The position numbers and the translations under genes are program-made. A stretch of 5,836 nt of DNA from an uncultured Lachnospiraceae bacterium (GTDB taxonomy: Bacteria > Bacillota_A > Clostridia > Lachnospirales > Lachnospiraceae). The DNA lies in contig CAMYVI010000168.1 in assembly GCA_947302185.1 (NCBI GenBank), positions 1 through 5,836 on the forward strand, given 5' to 3'. This document shows positions 1 to 5,836 of the stretch, piece by piece; position 1 is the first letter of the stretch; each line of letters starts with the position of its first letter. Below the pieces are notes generated by a model. That model was not told where the DNA came from, searched no databases, and was given only the letters and a program-made list of their open reading frames with translations.

Positions 1-1165
1 TGGACGAGTGCTTGGAGATGCAAAACCTAAGTACCTCAATACCAAAGAAACCGACATCTTCAACAAGAGAAGAAATCTTTTCGCTATGAATATTGCGAAG
101 AGAAGCCGGCGGCGAGGCATTATACTTTGCGAAGGATATATGGATGTTATTTCCATGCATCAGGCGGGATTCGATAATACTGTCGCATCACTCGGTACTG
201 CGCTCACGCCTCAGCAGGCAAATCTTCTGAGGCGGTATACTGATAACGTCTTCCTGTTATATGATTCTGACAATGCGGGAAAAACGGCTGCGATCCGTGC
301 TATCCCGATTCTGAAGGATGAGGGGTTAAGCGTCAGAGTGGTAAATCAGGACCCGTATAAAGATCCCGATGAATTCATTAAAGCGCTCGGAGCAGAAGAG
401 ATGGAAAAGAGGCTCGATGAGGCCCGGGATGCCATTCTCTTCGAAATTGCGGAAGTGAGCAAAAATTACAGGATGGAAGAGCCGCAGGAGAGGACGAGAT
501 TTATTTATGATGTTTCCGGAAGACTTCTGAATATCCCTGATGAAGTAGAACGGGAAAATTATATTGAGGCCGTTGCGAGGGAGTATTACATAAAACCCGA
601 TACGTTGAGAAAGTCAATGAACCGGCTCGCACTCTCCGGCAATGTTCCGGACCGGAGACAGGCAGCAACGGATACAGGAGATTTTGTCAGAAAAAGAAAG
701 GACACCGCGGAAGACGGCATAGTACGGTCCGAGAAGCTGATGCTTACTTATCTCGCTAACCATCCTGAAGCCTATGCTCTTACGAAGGACTATTTAGGGC
801 CTGCTGACTTCTCGGATCCTCTCTGCAGGACTATTGCGGAAAATTTATACACTCAGTTCGAAGAGGGGCAGGTCAACGAAGCAGCTCTGATAAATCTTTT
901 TTCCGAAGCAGAAGACCAGAACATGGTAGCCGAGCTTTTCCATACAACGATTGCAACCAGGAACTCGGAGGATCAGGATAAGGCGTTTACCGATACCGTT
1001 GTACGCATTATGAATGCAAGCAATGACAGGCGGATCAAATCCTGGGACGGAAAAGACGTCGCGACTCTCAATGAGCTTATCGGCAGAAAGAAAAAGCTGG
1101 AGGAGTTCAGGAGCGGGGGCAAGATTTTCAGACTGACTTATCCGGAAGATGATACACCGGTGTGA
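1..1165 (+). CDS. dnaG: DNA primase DnaG, C-terminal two thirds (5' end outside window)
   Basis: DnaG makes the short RNA primers that start Okazaki fragments and works with the replicative helicase at the fork. The reading frame is open to the left edge and the first codons read G-R-V-L-G-D, matching the conserved FGGRVLGD stretch inside the primase RNA-polymerase domain, so the GTG at 8 is an internal valine and not a start. Counting that valine as 1, the TOPRIM catalytic residues are visible: E42 in EGYMDV, D86 and D88 in YDSDNAG, and D119 and D121 in KDPDEF. The 44-residue spacing from the Glu to the first Asp matches E. coli E265/D309. Residues from about 240 to 345 look like the C-terminal helicase-binding domain. 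Roughly 220 residues (zinc-binding domain and first part of the polymerase domain) lie outside the window. The stop at 1163 is 98 bases before rpoD on the same strand, as in the conserved dnaG-rpoD pair. No frameshift is seen. Confidence 0.96.
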   Translation, partial: GRVLGDAKPKYLNTKETDIFNKRRNLFAMNIAKRSRRRGIILCEGYMDVISMHQAGFDNTVASLGTALTPQQANLLRRYTDNVFLLYDSDNAGKTAAIRAIPILKDEGLSVRVVNQDPYKDPDEFIKALGAEEMEKRLDEARDAILFEIAEVSKNYRMEEPQERTRFIYDVSGRLLNIPDEVERENYIEAVAREYYIKPDTLRKSMNRLALSGNVPDRRQAATDTGDFVRKRKDTAEDGIVRSEKLMLTYLANHPEAYALTKDYLGPADFSDPLCRTIAENLYTQFEEGQVNEAALINLFSEAEDQNMVAELFHTTIATRNSEDQDKAFTDTVVRIMNASNDRRIKSWDGKDVATLNELIGRKKKLEEFRSGGKIFRLTYPEDDTPV

Positions 1166-1173
1166 AACGGATA

Positions 1174-1185
1174 GTCGGAAACGAC
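1174..1185 (+). other. Small GNRA-capped stem-loop after dnaG
   Basis: GTCG-GAAA-CGAC forms a perfect 4-bp stem closed by a GAAA tetraloop, an unusually stable loop type, beginning 9 bases after the dnaG stop codon. No T-run follows, so it is not an intrinsic terminator. It could mark an RNA processing or stabilising site between dnaG and rpoD, but the short stem may also be chance. The remainder of the gap (1186-1263) shows no convincing promoter. Confidence 0.35.
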
Positions 1186-1251
1186 AGATCAATGGCAATG
1201 CGCTGCACCGTGCCGTATTTTCAGGCATGATAACTGCAACATAGATAGAAT

Positions 1252-1258
1252 AGGAGAG
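1252..1258 (+). promoter_or_regulatory. Ribosome binding site of rpoD
   Basis: AGGAGAG ends 5 bases before the ATG at 1264 (7 bases from the AGGAG core). It is a good Shine-Dalgarno match and supports this start for the sigma factor. Confidence 0.8.
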
Positions 1259-1263
1259 AGCAG

Positions 1264-2409
1264 ATGACAGAGAACGAAGTAAAATTCGCCGAAAAACTGA
1301 CAGAGCTTCTTGTGAAGGCCAGAGAAAAGAAGAATGTTCTTAATTATAAGGACATCGGTGATACTTTCAAAGGGATGCCCTTCACTCCCGACGACGCGGA
1401 GAAGACTCTGGAATTTCTTGAGGCGAATGGCGTTGATGTACTGAGAATGGAAGAAAATACTCACGACGATGAGGTTCTCATGATGTCTGACGACGATGAG
1501 GTCAGCATCGAGGAAGAGGAGGAAACCGAAATCGATGTCGAGAAGATCGATCTCAGTATTCCGGAAGGCGTTTCCATCGAAGATCCTGTCCGTATGTATC
1601 TGAAAGAAATCGGCAAGGTCCCGCTGCTCACTGCTGAGGAGGAAATAGAACTTTCAAAGCAGATGGAGATGGGCGGAGAAATAGGAAAGAAAGCCCAGCA
1701 GAGACTGGCGGAGGCGAACCTGCGCCTTGTCGTTTCGATTGCAAAGAGATATGTCGGACGCGGCATGCTCTTCCTTGATCTCATTCAGGAAGGAAATCTC
1801 GGTCTTATTAAAGCGGTTGAAAAGTACGATTATCGAAAAGGATTCAAGTTCTCCACGTATGCCACCTGGTGGATCCGTCAGGCAATAACGCGGGCAATCG
1901 CAGATCAGGCACGAACGATCCGTATTCCCGTACATATGGTCGAGACTATCAATAAACTGATCCGTGTGTCTCGTCAGCTGCTTCAGGAACTTGGCCGTGA
2001 GCCTACCCCGGAAGAGATTGCCGATGAGATGAATATGTCTGTCGAGAGAGTACGTGAGATTCTTAAGATCTCTCAGGAGCCTGTATCTCTGGAGACTCCG
2101 ATCGGGGAAGAGGAAGACAGTCATCTCGGAGATTTCATCCAGGATGATAATGTACCGGTACCGGCTGATGCTGCTGCTTTCACACTTCTCAAGGAACAGC
2201 TCGTTGAGGTTCTCGGAACGCTGACAGAGCGTGAGCAGAAAGTCCTTCGTCTTCGCTTCGGTCTTGATGACGGAAGAGCCCGGACTCTTGAGGAGGTCGG
2301 CAAGGAGTTCAATGTAACCAGGGAACGTATCCGCCAGATTGAAGCGAAAGCGCTCAGAAAGCTCCGTCATCCGTCGAGAAGCCGCAAGCTTAAAGACTAT
2401 CTGGATTGA
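1264..2409 (+). CDS. rpoD: Primary (housekeeping) RNA polymerase sigma factor, RpoD/SigA
   Basis: This is the group 1 sigma-70 factor that directs RNA polymerase to housekeeping promoters. The 381-residue length fits the Gram-positive SigA type. Residues 1-60 form a short region 1.1-like helical segment; residues 68-94 are a highly acidic linker (DDD and EEEEE runs); region 1.2 begins near 107 ([11 protein letters not shown]); regions 2.1-2.4 span about 150-225 and include the RpoD-box sequence [10 protein letters not shown] (172-181) and the -10 recognition helix [14 protein letters not shown], with Q206 and T209 equivalent to the -10-reading Gln and Thr of E. coli sigma-70. Region 3 covers about 226-300. 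Region 4.2 carries the helix-turn-helix [21 protein letters not shown] (about 343-363), with R353, E354 and Q358 at the -35-contacting positions, and the protein ends with the typical HPSRS tail (369-373). The start is fixed by a good ribosome binding site. The gene lies directly after dnaG, the classical arrangement. No residue expected from the family is missing by eye. Confidence 0.98.
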   Translation: MTENEVKFAEKLTELLVKAREKKNVLNYKDIGDTFKGMPFTPDDAEKTLEFLEANGVDVLRMEENTHDDEVLMMSDDDEVSIEEEEETEIDVEKIDLSIPEGVSIEDPVRMYLKEIGKVPLLTAEEEIELSKQMEMGGEIGKKAQQRLAEANLRLVVSIAKRYVGRGMLFLDLIQEGNLGLIKAVEKYDYRKGFKFSTYATWWIRQAITRAIADQARTIRIPVHMVETINKLIRVSRQLLQELGREPTPEEIADEMNMSVERVREILKISQEPVSLETPIGEEEDSHLGDFIQDDNVPVPADAAAFTLLKEQLVEVLGTLTEREQKVLRLRFGLDDGRARTLEEVGKEFNVTRERIRQIEAKALRKLRHPSRSRKLKDYLD

Positions 2410-2417
2410 TTTCTTCT

Positions 2418-2435
2418 TTTGCTGCCTGCAGCAGA
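2418..2435 (+). other. Stem-loop just after rpoD
   Basis: TGCTG-CCTG-CAGCA forms a 5-bp stem (2420-2433) that extends to 7 pairs with a G-U and a U-A pair at the base. It begins about 8 bases after the rpoD stop. The T-rich stretch lies before it and not after it, so it is not a terminator on the + strand, and on the - strand the tract that follows is A-rich, so it is not one there either. It could be a 3'-end stabilising or processing structure. Confidence 0.35.
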
Positions 2436-2462
2436 CGTGAAGCATCGCCCGTATTACAGGTA

Positions 2463-2485
2463 CGTGACGGTTATGCGGCGTCATG
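2463..2485 (+). other. Second stem-loop in the rpoD-trmK gap
   Basis: CGTGACG (2463-2469) can pair with CGTCATG (2479-2485) over 7 positions, one of them G-U, around a 9-base loop (2470-2478). No T-run follows. The loop contains an ATG (2473) that would open an 18-codon reading frame overlapping the trmK start, and the 3' arm holds the weak upstream ATG at 2483. The structure is visible in the sequence; any function is inference. Confidence 0.35.
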
Positions 2486-2505
2486 CAGGTGAACATAAAG
2501 ACAGT

Positions 2506-2510
2506 GAGGA
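2506..2510 (+). promoter_or_regulatory. Ribosome binding site deciding the trmK start
   Basis: GAGGA ends 5 bases before the ATG at 2516. The in-frame ATG at 2483 has no Shine-Dalgarno sequence before it, so 2516 is preferred. Confidence 0.65.
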
Positions 2511-2515
2511 TATAT

Positions 2516-3307
2516 ATGCATATATCTAAAAGGTTAAAGACAATAGTAAATATGGTGAGTACCGGACACTGCTCGTGCGATGTCGGATGCGATCATGCTT
2601 ACACGTCTATAGCTCTTGTAAAAAACGGAATATGCCCTTATGCGGTGGCCTCGGATGTTCGTCCGGGGCCGCTTGCGGCTGCACGAAAAAATATAGAGGA
2701 TGCAGGATTAAAAGACAGGATATCGGTACGACTTGCCGACGGTGTACCTGAAGATGTTCATGAGATTCTCCCGGAGGGGAAAAAGACACTGATCATGACC
2801 GGAATGGGAGGTTTACTGATATGCGGTATACTTGAGAGGGCAGGTGATATTGCAGCTGCATTTGACGAAATGATCCTGTCGCCCCAGTCTGATACAGATT
2901 TTGTGCGTCGGAAGCTTATAGATACGGATTATGAAATTGCCGATGAGGAAATGATGATTGACGAGGGCAAGTATTATGTGGTCATCAGGGCGGTTCGCCG
3001 AACCTCAGAGAAAGAGGGTGAGGAATTTTTCCTGTCTGATTCAAAAAAAAGAGTACTGACTGGCATATCGCTTCCGGAGAACACCGGGAAGATTCATGGC
3101 AGAGCGGAAATGCTGTACGGTCCGGTCCTTCTGAAAAAGAAGCATCCTGTTCTGCTCAGTTATATAAGAAAACAAGAAAAAACATTAGATTCTATACTTG
3201 AAAACCTCCGCAAAGCCGGGCGCGGCCCGGATGATGCACGATACAGGGAGGTCGTTACAGAGATGGAGGTGCTGCATGAAGCTGAGAAGTATTATGAAGA
3301 CGATTGA
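2516..3307 (+). CDS. trmK: tRNA (adenine-22-N1)-methyltransferase TrmK
   Basis: TrmK uses S-adenosylmethionine to methylate N1 of adenine 22 in the D-arm region of certain bacterial tRNAs. The 263-residue protein begins MHISKRLKTIVNMV, matching the family's usual L/ISKRL start, which together with the ribosome binding site argues for the ATG at 2516 and against the one at 2483 (11 residues longer). SAM-binding motif I is DVGCDHAY (22-29); an acidic SAM-ribose-type position is D47 in ASDVRPGPL; the ADG at 74-76 fits the adenine-contact motif; GMGG (96-99) and LSPQ (121-124) are the family's catalytic-side motifs, and IDEGKYYVV follows at 148-156. About 200-250 is a long charged helical tail, like the C-terminal coiled coil of this family. 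The gene sits between rpoD and a Nif3 gene, its usual Firmicute place, and its last 32 bases overlap the next gene. The start is the least certain part. Confidence 0.92.
   Translation: MHISKRLKTIVNMVSTGHCSCDVGCDHAYTSIALVKNGICPYAVASDVRPGPLAAARKNIEDAGLKDRISVRLADGVPEDVHEILPEGKKTLIMTGMGGLLICGILERAGDIAAAFDEMILSPQSDTDFVRRKLIDTDYEIADEEMMIDEGKYYVVIRAVRRTSEKEGEEFFLSDSKKRVLTGISLPENTGKIHGRAEMLYGPVLLKKKHPVLLSYIRKQEKTLDSILENLRKAGRGPDDARYREVVTEMEVLHEAEKYYEDD
3265..3270 (+). promoter_or_regulatory. Ribosome binding site of the Nif3-family gene, inside trmK
   Basis: GGAGGT is a near-perfect Shine-Dalgarno sequence ending 5 bases before the ATG at 3276. It lies within the last codons of trmK and fixes the start of the overlapping gene, ruling out the upstream TTG at 3198. 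Confidence 0.85.
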
Positions 3308-4061
3308 AACGGATTTTCCGACAGAGCTCGCCATGGACTGGGACAATGTAGGTCTGATTGTCGGCGACGAGGAGGCTGAAATCCGTACGATCCTTATCAA
3401 TCTTGATGTAACTGACGCCGCAGTGGAGAGGGCGGTCGAATGCGGTGCCGATTTAATATTAACTCACCATCCCCTTCTTTTCCGTCCGATGAAGACGGTA
3501 ACAGAGCAGAATTTCATCGCAAGGCGGGTGCGGAAGCTTATCAGAAATGACATAAACTATTATGCCATGCATACCAACTTCGATATTGCCCGCATGGCAG
3601 ATTTAAACGCACAGGATTTGTCCCTCAGAGATGCTGAAGTGCTCGAGGTGCTCGGAAGCTATGAAGACGGCCGCAGATACGGACTTGGCAGAATCGGCCG
3701 ATTAGAGAAGGAAATGCGTCTTTCCGAGCTGGCGGAGAAAGTCCGTGATGTGATGAAGCTGGATGCCGTTCGTGTGTACGGCGATCCTGAGCGGATTGTA
3801 TCAAAGACCGGCGTGAGTTCGGGAGCAGGGAAAAGTGCCGTCCCGGATGCAATAGAAAAAGGAGCGGATGTCCTAATCACCGGAGATCTTGATTATCATA
3901 CGGCAATTGATGCAAATGCACAGGGGCTTGCCATGATCGACGCCGGACATTACGGAACGGAGCATATATATATATCGTACATGGAGCGGTACATTAAGGA
4001 AAAATTTCCCGATCTTGAGGTGCTTACTATGGATATAGAGCAACCTTATACTGTGATATGA
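3276..4061 (+). CDS. Nif3-like dinuclear metal-centre protein (NIF3/YbgI/YqfO family)
   Basis: This belongs to the widespread Nif3 family, ring-forming proteins with a two-metal site. The cellular role is not settled, and the common database name 'GTP cyclohydrolase 1 type 2 homolog' should not be taken as proven. The 261-residue protein starts MKLRSIMKTIETDFPTELAM and continues DWDNVGLIVGD, the family's signature opening. Candidate metal ligands are H64 and H65 in LTHHPLLF, D103 in HTNFD, and H225 and E229 in DAGHYGTE, all in the expected order and spacing. ITGDLDYH (201-208) is also typical. It is the short form: the roughly 100-residue PII/CutA-like insertion of B. subtilis YqfO (about 370 residues) is absent. 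The gene overlaps trmK by 32 bases in a different frame and has its ribosome binding site inside trmK, so translational coupling is likely. Family assignment is firm; biochemical function is not. Confidence 0.94.
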   Translation: MKLRSIMKTIETDFPTELAMDWDNVGLIVGDEEAEIRTILINLDVTDAAVERAVECGADLILTHHPLLFRPMKTVTEQNFIARRVRKLIRNDINYYAMHTNFDIARMADLNAQDLSLRDAEVLEVLGSYEDGRRYGLGRIGRLEKEMRLSELAEKVRDVMKLDAVRVYGDPERIVSKTGVSSGAGKSAVPDAIEKGADVLITGDLDYHTAIDANAQGLAMIDAGHYGTEHIYISYMERYIKEKFPDLEVLTMDIEQPYTVI

Positions 4062-4079
4062 GTCTTTATTCGGACACGG

Positions 4080-4119
4080 GTTTTCGTTACAAAATCTATG
4101 ATGAATGTGAAAACGTAAC
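4080..4119 (+). repeat. Two interleaved inverted repeats before the kinase gene
   Basis: GTTTTC (4080-4085) is the inverted copy of GAAAAC (4109-4114), and GTTAC (4086-4090) is the inverted copy of GTAAC (4115-4119). The arms are adjacent on each side in the order A-B-A'-B', separated by 18 bases that contain a TATGAT sequence (4097-4102). The repeats are directly visible. A role as an operator or as alternative RNA hairpins is only a possibility, and there is no well-placed -35 box. Confidence 0.3.
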
Positions 4120-4126
4120 TTAATGC

Positions 4127-4132
4127 GGGAGG
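4127..4132 (+). promoter_or_regulatory. Ribosome binding site deciding the kinase start
   Basis: GGGAGG ends 5 bases before the ATG at 4138. The in-frame ATG at 4123 would place this motif inside the coding region and has no Shine-Dalgarno sequence of its own, so 4138 is the better start. Confidence 0.8.
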
Positions 4133-4137
4133 CAGCT

Positions 4138-5793
4138 ATGAAGATTGCGATAACTGTCGGAAACAGGCAGGTATACTATGACAAGGGAACTTCCCTGCTT
4201 GATATAGCAAAGGATTTTCAGAAAGATTACAAACATCCTATCGTACTCGCGGGAGTGAACGGAAAGCTTCACGAGGTATACAGGAAGTTAGAAAATGATT
4301 CGATTGTTGAGTTCATAACGACAGGAGATAAAATCGGTTTCCAGACGCTCACAAGGAGCATGAATATGCTCTTTATCGCCGCTTGTTCAAAAATGGGTAC
4401 GAAAGATCGGCCTGTCAGGGCAATCCTTCATTTTTCTTCAGGATCCGGATATTTTTATACCATAGACGGATGCGAGGCAGATGAAGAATTTGTTCGCAGG
4501 CTTGATGATGCTATGCGGGATATGGTCGCGCGCAGGTGCAGGATCAAAAAGTGTGTTATCCCGACGGACGAAGCGGTCAGAAAGTTCGCATCGCAGAACA
4601 TGCATGATAAGGAGAAATTATTCAGGACCAGACTGCATTCGATTGTAAATATTTATGAACTCGACGGATATGAGGACTATAACTACGGATATATGACATA
4701 CGACACTTCACTGCTCGGCAGATTTGAACTTAAGCCGTACCGCGGAGGGATCATAATGATGATGCCGTCTTTATCAGATCCGGAAACAGTAAATCAGTAT
4801 GTCGAGACCGAAAAGGTATTTGAGACGCAGATGATGGGAGAGCTATGGGCGGAAAAGCAGAAAATTGACTGTGTCGGAGATTTGAACGGTCAGATCATAA
4901 GCGGAAATACAAGACAGATGGTTCTGATTTCAGAGGCTATGCAGGAAGGTAGGATCGCACAGATAGCACTTAATATCAGGAGACGCGAAGGTGTAAAATT
5001 CGTCATGATCGCCGGCCCGTCATCCTCAGGAAAAACGACATTCTCACAGCGACTCTGTACGCAGCTGTCTGCTCAGGGTTTTATTCCGCACTATATCGGG
5101 GTGGATAATTACTTTATTCCGAGGGCTCTGGTTCCGCTTGATGAGCACGGACAGAAAGATTATGAATCGCTGCGGGCGGTTGATGTTGATGCTTTTAACA
5201 GGGATATGACGAGGCTGCTTAAAGGCGAGGAAATAGACCTGCCCACGTATGATTTCATCAGCGGGAACCGCGTATTTAACGGTGAGAAGCTCTCGCTCTC
5301 AGGGGATGAAATTCTGATCATCGAGGGTATTCACTGTCTGAATGATGAGCTGAGTTATACATTGCCGGATAAGAGTAAGTTCAAAATTTATGTGAGCGCT
5401 CTCACGCAGGTGAATATCGATGAACATAACAGAATCCCGACAACGGACGGGAGACTGATAAGGAGAATTGTGAGAGATCACAGGACTCGCGGGTACACGG
5501 CGTCCAATACGCTCTCAATGTGGGATTCCGTGCGAAGAGGAGAAGAATCCTTCATTTTTCCGTATCAGGAGACTGCAGACGAAGTATTCAACTCCGCGCT
5601 GCCCTATGAGCTTGCTCTGCTCAAGCTTTATGTCCAGCCCCTTCTCTTTCAGGTGTCGATCGGGGACCCTCAGTATTATGAGGCTCACCGTCTGCTGAAG
5701 TTCCTGGACTATTTCGTGGCGATTCCTCCGGATGATGTACCTACGAATTCCATCCTGAGAGAATTTATCGGGGGAGGATGTTATCACCTGTGA
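4138..5793 (+). CDS. Nucleoside (uridine) kinase-family protein with ThrRS-like N-terminal TGS/editing-type half
   Basis: The 551-residue protein has two parts. Residues 1-65 (MKIAITVGNR..., VNGKLHEVYRKL) resemble the TGS ubiquitin-like domain of threonyl-tRNA synthetase; about 66-215 resemble the following ThrRS second domain, with a GYFYTID segment (104-110) like the ThrRS GFYYD. From about 285 begins a P-loop kinase of the uridine kinase/phosphoribulokinase family: Walker A GPSSSGKTT (293-301), DNYF (323-326), YDF (371-373) and the Walker B-like strand ILIIEGIH (392-399). Such kinases transfer phosphate from ATP or GTP to uridine or cytidine in pyrimidine salvage, but the real substrate here is unproven. 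The ThrRS editing residues appear replaced (S74, L78, N182, M186 by my by-eye alignment), so editing is unlikely. No signal peptide or membrane segment is seen, so it should be cytosolic. The gene lies 76 bases after the Nif3 gene on the same strand and has a strong ribosome binding site. Often labelled 'nucleoside kinase' or udk-like. Confidence 0.88.
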   Translation: MKIAITVGNRQVYYDKGTSLLDIAKDFQKDYKHPIVLAGVNGKLHEVYRKLENDSIVEFITTGDKIGFQTLTRSMNMLFIAACSKMGTKDRPVRAILHFSSGSGYFYTIDGCEADEEFVRRLDDAMRDMVARRCRIKKCVIPTDEAVRKFASQNMHDKEKLFRTRLHSIVNIYELDGYEDYNYGYMTYDTSLLGRFELKPYRGGIIMMMPSLSDPETVNQYVETEKVFETQMMGELWAEKQKIDCVGDLNGQIISGNTRQMVLISEAMQEGRIAQIALNIRRREGVKFVMIAGPSSSGKTTFSQRLCTQLSAQGFIPHYIGVDNYFIPRALVPLDEHGQKDYESLRAVDVDAFNRDMTRLLKGEEIDLPTYDFISGNRVFNGEKLSLSGDEILIIEGIHCLNDELSYTLPDKSKFKIYVSALTQVNIDEHNRIPTTDGRLIRRIVRDHRTRGYTASNTLSMWDSVRRGEESFIFPYQETADEVFNSALPYELALLKLYVQPLLFQVSIGDPQYYEAHRLLKFLDYFVAIPPDDVPTNSILREFIGGGCYHL

Positions 5794-5836
5794 GGTCATT
5801 CGCATAATCCGGGACCCGATCTGAAATTGTTTTTAA

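Noticed and set aside
1192..1230. 12-codon ORF (MAMRCTVPYFQA) in the dnaG-rpoD gap
   Set aside because: No ribosome binding site and no overlap with rpoD; frames this short occur often by chance.
1246..1251. TAGAAT as a -10 box for an rpoD promoter
   Set aside because: No -35-like sequence lies 16-18 bases upstream (the bases there read AGGCAT), and a start downstream would leave almost no leader before the ribosome binding site.
1654..2496. Long 280-codon open frame on the minus strand opposite rpoD
   Set aside because: It lies almost wholly antisense to a highly conserved sigma factor, has no recognisable domain and looks like a by-product of the codon use of rpoD.
2483..2515. Upstream ATG for trmK giving 11 extra residues
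   Set aside because: It has no Shine-Dalgarno sequence and lies in the 3' arm of a stem-loop; family proteins begin near the ISKRL motif encoded just after 2516.
3198..3275. Extended start (TTG at 3198) for the Nif3-family protein
   Set aside because: The extra 26 residues (MKTSAKPGAARMM...) do not resemble the family, no ribosome binding site precedes it, and GGAGGT sits correctly before 3276.
3810..3845. SSGAGKS in the Nif3-family protein as a P-loop
   Set aside because: This is the glycine-rich loop found at this place in Nif3 proteins (related to GGSGKS); the rest of a P-loop NTPase fold is absent.
3964..3975. Run of six AT units in the Nif3-family gene as a phase-variation tract
   Set aside because: It encodes part of the HIYISY stretch in a housekeeping gene and is too short for high-rate slippage to be expected.
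5794..5836. Terminator at the right edge (CGGGACCCG followed by TTGTTTTT)
   Set aside because: The arms can form only about 3 pairs around a 3-base loop, and the T-run is about 15 bases away; a real terminator may lie beyond the window.

Overview
The window reads as a stretch of ordinary bacterial core genome, most likely from an anaerobic Clostridia-type Firmicute, plausibly Lachnospiraceae or a relative. Three things point there: the gene order dnaG - sigA/rpoD - trmK - Nif3-family gene, the short Gram-positive form of the primary sigma factor (381 residues, without the large insertion of the proteobacterial protein), and a two-part nucleoside kinase with a threonyl-tRNA-synthetase-like front half that I associate with clostridia. 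This placement comes from recognising protein families by eye, not from a search.

Layout: all five genes are on the + strand and close together. (1) Positions 1-1165 hold the 3' two thirds of dnaG (primase); its start lies before the window. (2) After a 98-base gap comes the complete primary sigma factor gene (1264-2409). (3) After a gap of about 106 bases comes trmK, the tRNA adenine-22 N1-methyltransferase; its best start is 2516, not the upstream ATG at 2483. (4) A Nif3-family metal protein starts inside the end of trmK (3276, a 32-base overlap) and runs to 4061. (5) After 76 bases comes a 551-residue nucleoside (uridine) kinase-family protein (4138-5793) with a ThrRS-like N-terminal half. 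The window ends 43 bases later with no recognisable terminator.

How the genes fit together: dnaG and rpoD form the replication/transcription pair of the classical macromolecular-synthesis operon. trmK and the Nif3 gene follow as the usual Firmicute neighbours and appear translationally coupled. The kinase may be read through from upstream or from a weak promoter of its own. No gap exceeds 300 bases; the largest (2410-2515) holds two small stem-loops and a possible 18-codon leader ORF.

I found no mobile element, CRISPR array, tRNA or rRNA, and nothing I would call a new defence or signalling system. The most interesting point is the kinase, whose ThrRS-like half seems to keep the fold but to have lost the editing-site residues. 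The other observations are small RNA or DNA structures in the gaps and are weak.
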